12,058 bases of DNA from Acidobacteriota bacterium (lineage in GTDB: Bacteria > Acidobacteriota > Holophagae > Thermotomaculales > Thermotomaculaceae): positions 1 to 12,058 of the forward strand of contig JAMOUY010000097.1 of the NCBI GenBank assembly GCA_027067895.1. The letters run 5' to 3'. The notes under the pieces were generated by a model, which was not told where the DNA came from, ran no database searches, and worked only from the letters and a program-made list of their open reading frames with translations. A program made the position numbers and the translations under genes. Below are positions 5,828 through 12,058 of this stretch, in pieces (position 1 is the stretch's first letter; each line of letters begins with the position of its first letter).

Positions 5828-6703
5828 ATGAAACAGAATCTTGTGGCAATTCTCGGGACAGGCACAATTGCTCAGGGAATTGCTATGACTGTTGCGCGTA
5901 ATGCCCTTGATGTCATTATGTATGACGAAAGCGAAGAAAATTTGAAAGAGGCTTTAAAGGGAATTGAGTTTGCAATTGACAGGGAAATTGAGAAATGGGG
6001 AATGACCGAAAGCGAAAAGCGTGCGGTTTTAAGCAGAATAGAAACGACAACGGTTAAGGCAGACCTTGCAAATGCCGCTATTTTCTTTGAATCAAAAGGG
6101 AAAACGGAAGAAGAGAAAAAAGAACTTATTTCAAACCTTGATTTTATAAGCGATTCCGACGCATTGCTTATAATGACGACTACAACGATTAGCGTTACCG
6201 AGGTTTCAAAAGTTTTGAGAGACCCTTCAAGGCTTATAGGCCTTCATTTTATCCATCCGGTTTACAAAGTGCCCATAGTTGAGGTTGTCAAGGGATTGAA
6301 AACTTCCAAAGAAACGGTTTTGAGAACAAAACAGTTTTTATCCGATTTGGGAAGGGAATACATTGAGGTTTTTGAATATCCGGGATACGTTACCACAAGG
6401 GTTATTCTGCCTCTTTTAAACGAGGCTATGCACGTTTTAATGGAAGGCTTGGCGTCTGCGGAAGATATTGACAAAGCCATAAGGCTTGGTTATGACATGT
6501 CTATGGGTCCTCTTGCCCTTGCCGATTACATTGGCCTTGACTACATTCTTGAATGGCTTGAATCTTTGTTTAAAGAGTTGGGCGAGCCTAAATTCAGGCC
6601 TTGTCCTTTGCTTCGTAAACTTGTGAGGGAAGAAAAACTCGGAATAAAAACAGGCGAGGGATTTTTTAAATACGACAAAGAAGGAAAGAGGGTGGAAAAA
6701 TGA
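5828..6703 (+). CDS. 3-hydroxyacyl-CoA dehydrogenase homologue with divergent active site
   Basis: The 291-residue length and full-length similarity match 3-hydroxybutyryl-CoA dehydrogenase (Hbd/PaaH type), which interconverts acetoacetyl-CoA and 3-hydroxyacyl-CoA with NAD(H). The Rossmann motif is ILGTGTIAQG (8-17), with A15 where glycine is usual, and D33 ends the second strand as in NAD-binding members. The C-terminal domain is typical: ASAEDIDKAIRLG (209-221), MGPLALADYIGLD (226-238) and LGIKTGEGFF (271-280). The catalytic His-Glu pair is kept as H140 and E152. But the family's SNTSS becomes MTTTT (116-120), HFFNPV becomes HFIHPV (140-145), and the VNR asparagine becomes T190. It may therefore use a different substrate or have altered activity. 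It leads an operon, overlapping acetate kinase by 4 nt. Confidence 0.82.
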   Translation: MKQNLVAILGTGTIAQGIAMTVARNALDVIMYDESEENLKEALKGIEFAIDREIEKWGMTESEKRAVLSRIETTTVKADLANAAIFFESKGKTEEEKKELISNLDFISDSDALLIMTTTTISVTEVSKVLRDPSRLIGLHFIHPVYKVPIVEVVKGLKTSKETVLRTKQFLSDLGREYIEVFEYPGYVTTRVILPLLNEAMHVLMEGLASAEDIDKAIRLGYDMSMGPLALADYIGLDYILEWLESLFKELGEPKFRPCPLLRKLVREEKLGIKTGEGFFKYDKEGKRVEK

Positions 6704-7908
6704 AAATCCTTACCTTAAACTGCGGTTCGTCTTCGGTTAAATATCAGTTGATTGAAACCTCAACCGGAGAAAAGATAGCAAAGGGAGCGGTTGAAAGAAT
6801 AGGAATGGCTCAATCAATCCTTTCAATTTCAACCTCAAAGGGAAAGAGCAAAAAAATTACAAAAGAAATACTTGACCATACAATGGCGATAGACGGCATT
6901 TTGCAGTTGATGATTGACAAGGAATTGAAGGTAATCTCTTCCTATGACGCCATAGACGCGGTTGGACACAGGGTTGTTCACGGCGGAGAGGAGTTTAAGG
7001 CGTCTTGTCTGATTACAAACGAGGTTAAGGAAAAGATTAAGGAAAACTTTAAACTTGCACCTCTTCACAATCCGCCCAATCTAAGGGGAATTGAGGCTGC
7101 GCAGAGGGTTTTATCCGATAAGCCCCACGTTGCGGTTTTTGATACCGCGTTTCATTCAACAATGCCCGAGCATTCCTACATCTATCCGATACCTTACATT
7201 TTTTACAAAAAATACAAAATCAGGAGATACGGTTTTCACGGCTCTTCCCACAGGTATGTTTTTTCAAGGCTTAAAAATTTTTACGACAAAGACTTGAAGG
7301 ATTTAAAGGTTATAACGGCACATATAGGAAACGGCGCAAGTATGTGCGCCATAAAGGACGGCGTTTCCGTTGATACCTCAATGGGCTTTACCCCCCTTGA
7401 AGGGCTTGTTATGGGCACGAGAAGCGGAGATATAGACCCTGCTTTAATCCTTTACATTATGGAGTTGCAGGAATTGAGCAAGCAGGAAGCCGATTCCCTT
7501 TTAAACAAGCACAGCGGTTTGATTGGAATTTCCGGTATTTCAAGCGATGTAAGGGATTTGGAGGAGGAAATTCAAAACAACAATTACAGGGCGAAACTTG
7601 CGCTTGATATTTACTGTTATAGAATTCGCAAATACGTCGGCGCTTATGCCGCCGCAATGGGCGGGGTTGACGCTCTTGTTTTTACTGCGGGAGTAGGGGA
7701 AAACTCTTCCTATGTCAGAAAAAAGGTTTGCGACGGACTTGAATTTATGGGAATTGAACTTGACGACGAAAAAAACAACGAAAGAAGCAAAAAAGAAAGA
7801 AAGATTTCAACCGACAAATCCCGTGTTGACGTGTTTGTTATTCCGACAGACGAGGAGTATATAATTGCCATAGATACAGAAAAGATTGTGAAGGAGACTA
7901 AGGAATGA
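6700..7908 (+). CDS. ackA: Acetate kinase
   Basis: It interconverts acetyl phosphate and ADP with acetate and ATP in the cytoplasm. The 402-residue product carries every hallmark of the family at the expected positions: N7 in LNCGSSSVK, R91 in GHRVVHGG, D148 in FDTAFHSTMPE, H180 in YGFHGSSH, R241 in MGTRSGDIDP, and a C-terminal glutamate in TDEEY (E385/E386) for magnesium binding. This agreement, including numbering, distinguishes it from butyrate kinase. No phosphotransacetylase gene is in view. Its ATG overlaps the preceding stop (ATGA), with a GAGGGTGG ribosome site, and its own stop overlaps the next gene in the same way, so its translation is tied to both neighbours. In context it could yield ATP from acetyl-CoA produced by acyl-CoA breakdown. 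Confidence 0.96.
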   Translation: MKILTLNCGSSSVKYQLIETSTGEKIAKGAVERIGMAQSILSISTSKGKSKKITKEILDHTMAIDGILQLMIDKELKVISSYDAIDAVGHRVVHGGEEFKASCLITNEVKEKIKENFKLAPLHNPPNLRGIEAAQRVLSDKPHVAVFDTAFHSTMPEHSYIYPIPYIFYKKYKIRRYGFHGSSHRYVFSRLKNFYDKDLKDLKVITAHIGNGASMCAIKDGVSVDTSMGFTPLEGLVMGTRSGDIDPALILYIMELQELSKQEADSLLNKHSGLIGISGISSDVRDLEEEIQNNNYRAKLALDIYCYRIRKYVGAYAAAMGGVDALVFTAGVGENSSYVRKKVCDGLEFMGIELDDEKNNERSKKERKISTDKSRVDVFVIPTDEEYIIAIDTEKIVKETKE

Positions 7909-9218
7909 GAAAAATTTGGGTAAGTTTGTTTTTGTTGGCAGCAATTTTTGTTTTTTCAAACGATATGTATTTGATTGACCAAGGGGGAAAGGGAATTGCC
8001 AAAAGCGGAATAGTGGTGGCTTCGGCAAACTCTGGATTTGCTTTGTATTACAACCCGGCAGGTCTTGCTGAAATGAAAACGAAAGACTTGGAATTAAATG
8101 CTTCGTTAATACTTCCGAATTTGTCTTATTCATCTCAGGACGGGACAAAGTATGATGCGGCAAAAAAAGGCAATGTGCCTGTTAGTATGTTTTTTACCTA
8201 TCCGTTTAACGATAAAGTTACGTTTGCCATAGGAATTACAACCCCCGTATTTAAAAACGACCAATGGGAGAATTCTTTTCCCGGAAGGTTTTTTGCAAGC
8301 CAGTATGAGGTTAGGACAAACGAACTTTCTATCGGAGCGGGTTTTAAAATTACGGAAAGTTTTAGGATTGGATTATCTTTTGATTATTCTTCAACTTATT
8401 TAAAGTATTCAAATTTTTTCAAATCGCCGTATTACGATTATCTAAGTGGCACGGAGCAACTTATAGGTTATTTTGAAGTTAAGGGTGTAATTGATGATAC
8501 CCAAACGGATGGTGGATTTACGGTAGGTATTCAATACGACTTTCTTCCCCGTTGGAGTTTAGGAATAGCCTATAAATCGGAAAAAGAGTTTGATTTTGAC
8601 AATATCCCTGTAAAATTTGAGCAAATAACCGAAGTGGGATTTTCAAACGCAGAAGAATCTTTTAACAGGCTTTTCGGCACTTTAAACGAAACCTTGACAA
8701 CAAAATTTCAAATACCCTCGCAATTTTCCATAGGCGTTTCTTTTAGGCCTACAAACAGATGGCTTATAGAATTTGATTATCTTTTGCTAAAAACATCTGA
8801 AAACGATGTTGTGACCTTTGATTATAGTTTCAACAACAATTCCATAGTTGACAGGGGATATGCCGAGAAATGGGACGATATGTCGGTTTACGGTTTTTCC
8901 CTTGAATATGTTGCAACAAAGAAGATAAAAATTATGGGAGCAATGAAATACGGTTCGGATGTAATTCCTGTGGAAGACTGGCATCCCGCTATTGCCAACG
9001 GTGAGATGTTTTGGATTTCTCTGGGACTTTCCTATCTTAACGAAGGAAACGGTTTTGTTTTTGCAATGTTTTTTAAAAATTACAAAGATTACGTCGTAAG
9101 CGGACAGGAGTATGTCTTTAATCCGATTGGGGAAGGATACCTTAAATTAACGGACAATACCGGCAAATACGACAGAAACTTTGTGGGATTTACGTATTCG
9201 TATCACCTTAGATTTTAA
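7905..9218 (+). CDS. FadL/TodX-family outer-membrane transporter
   Basis: Members form a 14-stranded outer-membrane barrel with an N-terminal plug that takes up long-chain fatty acids or other hydrophobic compounds. The 437-residue product starts with a signal peptide: MRK, a hydrophobic stretch to about residue 17, and likely cleavage near VFS-ND. The family's opening signature follows: GGKGIAKSG, then SGFALYYNPAGLA (43-55). The rest alternates short aromatic-rich strands separated by turns, and the last residue is phenylalanine (YHLRF), the usual outer-membrane barrel ending. The ligand cannot be read from sequence; fatty acid is suggested by the acyl-CoA dehydrogenase two genes upstream. 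Its start overlaps the ackA stop by 4 nt, with AAGGA as ribosome site. Confidence 0.88.
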   Translation: MRKIWVSLFLLAAIFVFSNDMYLIDQGGKGIAKSGIVVASANSGFALYYNPAGLAEMKTKDLELNASLILPNLSYSSQDGTKYDAAKKGNVPVSMFFTYPFNDKVTFAIGITTPVFKNDQWENSFPGRFFASQYEVRTNELSIGAGFKITESFRIGLSFDYSSTYLKYSNFFKSPYYDYLSGTEQLIGYFEVKGVIDDTQTDGGFTVGIQYDFLPRWSLGIAYKSEKEFDFDNIPVKFEQITEVGFSNAEESFNRLFGTLNETLTTKFQIPSQFSIGVSFRPTNRWLIEFDYLLLKTSENDVVTFDYSFNNNSIVDRGYAEKWDDMSVYGFSLEYVATKKIKIMGAMKYGSDVIPVEDWHPAIANGEMFWISLGLSYLNEGNGFVFAMFFKNYKDYVVSGQEYVFNPIGEGYLKLTDNTGKYDRNFVGFTYSYHLRF

Positions 9219-9224
9219 AACTTT

Positions 9225-11102
9225 ATGCTTTTGAGTTTAACCGACGCCTTTAAACAATACGGGGATAATGTAATCTTTTCAGGCCTTTCCCTGACTTTGA
9301 ATTACGGGGATAAAATCGGGCTTGTCGGAATTAACGGAAGCGGAAAATCCACTTTAATCAAGGTTATGGCGGGAGAGGTTGAACTTGACGGCGGGACTAT
9401 AACAAGAAAGAAAGGGTTGAAAATAGGCTATGTTGAGCAAATGCAGTCGGTTAACAGAGATTTGTCGGTTTATTCTTTCGTTTACAACGGAAACGATTAC
9501 ATAGTCAATCTTGAAAAGAAAATAGAAAATGCTGAAAAAGGCGAGGTTTCTGACCCCCGTCTTTTGACCTCTCTATTTGAGGAATACGAAAAAGCGGACG
9601 GCTACAAATATAAAGCCAAAGTTGATGACGTGTTAAAGGGAATTGGGATTTCCGATTTGAGAGACAGAAAGGTAAATACCCTAAGCGGCGGCGAGTTAAG
9701 AAGGGTTTACCTTGCGAGAGTGCTTGTTTCCGACGCAGAGTTGTTGCTCTTTGACGAGCCTACCAACCATCTTGATTTGTTTGCCGTAAATTGGTTTAAA
9801 AACTATTTGGCCGAAACGAAAAAAGCCTTTGTCCTTGTGTCTCACGACGAGTTTCTGCTTAACAAAACTGTGCGTAAAATTGTTGAAATAAATTCAGGAA
9901 AGGCTTTCTTTTTTAACGGAGACTATTCATTTTACAAGGAAAAACGACGGGAACTCGCTCTTCAAGCCGAAAGGGAATACAAAAACAAGGTTGAAGAGAT
10001 TGAAAGGGAAATGGAGTTTGTAAGAAGGAATATTGCCGGACAGAAGACAAAGCAGGCAAAATCAAGGCTGAAAAAAATTGAAAAGATTGAGTTAGGCGAA
10101 AAAATGTTGTTCAAGGATATTGCCATAAAACTCAAATTCAGGGAAACTGATAAAAAATCAAAGTATATCGCTCAATGCGAAAATCTTTCCTTCGGATACG
10201 ACAAGCCTATTGTAAACAATGTGAACCTTTTGATTCAGAGAGGGGAAAAATACGGCATAGTGGGGAGAAACGGAAGCGGGAAAACGACTTTTTTAAAAAC
10301 GCTTGTGGGAAAGTTGAAGCCTTTAAGCGGAAACGCAAAAATTTATCCCGGCATTAAGGTTGGATATTTTGACCAAAACATTGAGTTTGAGGACGAAGAA
10401 GAAACGGTTATAAATACCTTGTGGAATGCAGACCCTTCTTTGAAGAGAGACGAGGTTTTAAACTACCTTGCATACTTTTATTTCAGAAAGGGAATGGTTG
10501 AAAGCAAGGTGAAATTTCTTTCCGGCGGAGAGAGAAGCAGGCTTAAACTTGCGTGCCTTATGCTTGGGGAATACGATTTGCTTATTCTTGACGAGCCTAC
10601 AAACCATCTTGACATACTTTTGACAGAGGCGATTACCGAAGCGGTGAAAAATTTTAAGGGAAGCGTGTTAACCGTTTCCCACCACAGATATTTTTTAGAC
10701 AGCACAGTAAACAAGGTGATAGAATTAAAAAACGGAAATTTTACCCTTTTTCACGGGGGAATTTCATACTATTTTGACAAAGTTAAAGAATTTGATGAAA
10801 AAAAACTTGAAGAAAAAGGCAAGAAAAAAGATAATCCAAAGATAAAGGAAAAGCCGAAGAAGAAAGAGGCTGTTTCCAAAAACGAGCGATTAAGGGCAAA
10901 ATGGAGACTTGAAGAGGTGGAAAAAGAGATTGAAAAACTTGAAGATAGAAAAAAAGAGATAGAGTTGATGCTTGCCGATAAGGAAGTTGTCAACGATTAT
11001 CTGAAAATAAAATCACTTTCAGACGAACTTTCGTCTATTGATGAGAGGCTTGACAGCCTTTTAAACGAATGGCAGAGGTTGAGCGAAATATGTATGTCGT
11101 AA
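9225..11102 (+). CDS. ABC-F family ATPase, Uup-like with C-terminal coiled coil
   Basis: The 625-residue protein has two ABC ATPase cassettes and no membrane segments, the hallmark of ABC-F proteins that act on ribosomes. Cassette 1: Walker A GINGSGKS (35-42), LSGGE (153-157), Walker B with DEPTNHLD (177-184), switch SHD (206-208). Cassette 2: Walker A GRNGSGKTT (347-355), LSGGE (432-436), DEPTNHLD (456-463), switch SHH (485-487) where SHD is usual. A charged linker (about 240-310) joins them. A lysine-rich stretch (525-550) leads to a C-terminal coiled coil (about 553-620), as in Uup, which makes Uup-like a better label than EttA. It starts 6 nt after fadL with no recognisable ribosome site, suggesting coupled translation, and its stop lies inside the start of smc. 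Confidence 0.9.
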   Translation: MLLSLTDAFKQYGDNVIFSGLSLTLNYGDKIGLVGINGSGKSTLIKVMAGEVELDGGTITRKKGLKIGYVEQMQSVNRDLSVYSFVYNGNDYIVNLEKKIENAEKGEVSDPRLLTSLFEEYEKADGYKYKAKVDDVLKGIGISDLRDRKVNTLSGGELRRVYLARVLVSDAELLLFDEPTNHLDLFAVNWFKNYLAETKKAFVLVSHDEFLLNKTVRKIVEINSGKAFFFNGDYSFYKEKRRELALQAEREYKNKVEEIEREMEFVRRNIAGQKTKQAKSRLKKIEKIELGEKMLFKDIAIKLKFRETDKKSKYIAQCENLSFGYDKPIVNNVNLLIQRGEKYGIVGRNGSGKTTFLKTLVGKLKPLSGNAKIYPGIKVGYFDQNIEFEDEEETVINTLWNADPSLKRDEVLNYLAYFYFRKGMVESKVKFLSGGERSRLKLACLMLGEYDLLILDEPTNHLDILLTEAITEAVKNFKGSVLTVSHHRYFLDSTVNKVIELKNGNFTLFHGGISYYFDKVKEFDEKKLEEKGKKKDNPKIKEKPKKKEAVSKNERLRAKWRLEEVEKEIEKLEDRKKEIELMLADKEVVNDYLKIKSLSDELSSIDERLDSLLNEWQRLSEICMS

Positions 11103-12058
11103 AAACTCTCAAACTTCACGGCTTTAAAACATTTCCCAAAGAGACTGTTATACACTTTGAAAGGGGAATAACGGCAATTACGGGCCCCAACGGAAGCGGA
11201 AAGAGCAACATTGCGGAAGCCTTAATCTGGGTTATGGGAGAGCAGAGTCCGTCAACTTTTAGAAGCGGACAGATGGAAGACGTGATTTTCGCAGGCACGG
11301 ACAAACTTCCCCCTATGGGAATGGCGGAAGTTGCTTTAAAATTTGAAAACCTTAATCCTTCAAAGGGAGAAGACAGATACGTTGAGATTTTAAGAAGGTT
11401 TTACAGAGAAGGAGAGGGTGAATACAGGCTTAACGGCAAAAGGGTTAGAAGAAAAGATATTCAGGAATTTTTATACGACATAGGTTTGGGCTCAAAATCT
11501 TTTGCTTTGATTGAGCAGGGGAAAATCACCCAAATAATTGAGGCAAAGCCCGAGGAAAGAAGGGTTTTTATTGAGGAAGTAGCAGGAATTTTAAAATACA
11601 AGTTGAAGAAAAAAGAAGCGGAATCAAAAATAAGGCTAACCAAAAACAACCTTGAAAGGGTTGAGGACATAATTGCCGAAGTCAGAAAAAACCTTAACAG
11701 TTTGAGACAGCAGGCGGCAAGGGCGAGGCAGTTTAAAAAATTGCAGGAAGAGTTGAACGAGATTGAAAAAAAGATAGTTGCCCACAAAATTTTTCTCATT
11801 GAAGAAGAGTTGAAAAACCTTGCAAAAGAGATAAGCCAACTTGAAGACAGCCTTGTATCGCTTAATTCGGAGATTTCTTCCATTCACGCTGAAATGGAAT
11901 CAAAAAAGAGCGAAGTTATTGAAAGGGAAAACGATATTGCATTGCTCAACAAAGACTATTTTGAGAAAAAGTTGAAATCGGAAAGGCTTGAAGCGGAAAT
12001 AAGAAACAAGATTGAATTGCTTGGAGATTTGAAAAATAGAATTGAAAATTACGAGGAA
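11090..12058 (+). CDS. smc: Chromosome segregation protein SMC, N-terminal part (cut by window edge)
   Basis: SMC forms the ring-shaped condensin-type ATPase that organises and segregates the chromosome with ScpA and ScpB. The visible 323 residues contain the N-terminal head: LKLHGFKTFPKET at the start, Walker A GPNGSGKSN (32-40), MEDVIFAGT, and the Q-loop region with ALIEQGKITQIIEAKPEERR and FIEEVAGILKYK. From about residue 170 a long heptad-rich coiled coil begins (NNLERVEDIIAEV onward) and continues off the edge; the hinge and C-terminal head would lie beyond. The ATG at 11090 overlaps the end of the ABC-F gene by 13 nt in another frame; a weak AGAGG lies 11 nt upstream. The next ATG at 11094 is in the ABC-F frame and stops at once. 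Confidence 0.95.
   Translation, partial: MYVVKTLKLHGFKTFPKETVIHFERGITAITGPNGSGKSNIAEALIWVMGEQSPSTFRSGQMEDVIFAGTDKLPPMGMAEVALKFENLNPSKGEDRYVEILRRFYREGEGEYRLNGKRVRRKDIQEFLYDIGLGSKSFALIEQGKITQIIEAKPEERRVFIEEVAGILKYKLKKKEAESKIRLTKNNLERVEDIIAEVRKNLNSLRQQAARARQFKKLQEELNEIEKKIVAHKIFLIEEELKNLAKEISQLEDSLVSLNSEISSIHAEMESKKSEVIERENDIALLNKDYFEKKLKSERLEAEIRNKIELLGDLKNRIENYEE

Noticed and set aside
6700..7908. Butyrate kinase, given the neighbouring 3-hydroxyacyl-CoA dehydrogenase
   Set aside because: The active-site residues N7, R91, D148, H180 and R241 and the length match acetate kinase position by position.

Overview
The window reads as chromosomal DNA of an AT-rich, diderm (Gram-negative type) bacterium with anaerobic or microaerobic habits. 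A FadL-type outer-membrane barrel implies an outer membrane. A selenoprotein SelD with YedF implies selenium use, and a quinol nitric oxide reductase implies exposure to NO. Arginine is often encoded by AGG/AGA and isoleucine by ATA. The gene set would fit lineages such as Deferribacterota or anaerobic Acidobacteriota, but I cannot place the organism from this window.

Minus-strand half (1-3651). From the left edge come selD (partial at its 3' end, with an in-frame UGA at codon 16 that I read as selenocysteine) and, just upstream in the same transcription unit, yedF. A promoter lies at 1350-1379. Further upstream is norZ, a single-subunit quinol-dependent nitric oxide reductase with its own terminator (1409-1431). 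Its promoter region carries a near-perfect FNR/DNR-type palindrome at the position expected for class II activation.

Plus-strand half (3850-12058). A divergent unit starts with two tandem EutN/CcmL-type microcompartment vertex proteins (4-nt overlap), followed 6 nt later by a membrane-anchored RmuC. After a 260-nt intergenic region with repeated CACAAAT motifs comes a second unit: a 3-hydroxyacyl-CoA dehydrogenase homologue with unusual active-site residues, acetate kinase, a FadL-family outer-membrane transporter, an ABC-F ATPase and the start of smc (runs off the right edge). Four of these five genes are joined by stop/start overlaps of 4, 4 and 13 nt or a 6-nt gap.

How they fit together. 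YedF and SelD belong to selenium handling, SelD making selenophosphate. NorZ removes NO using membrane quinol. FadL, the dehydrogenase and acetate kinase could form a route from imported hydrophobic or fatty substrate through acyl-CoA to acetate and ATP; this is inference from co-transcription. RmuC, ABC-F and SMC are genome-maintenance and translation-type genes. The pair of pentameric shell proteins next to RmuC, with no hexameric shell protein or encapsulated enzyme in view, is the most unexpected arrangement here. No rRNA, tRNA, CRISPR array, transposase or phage gene was seen.
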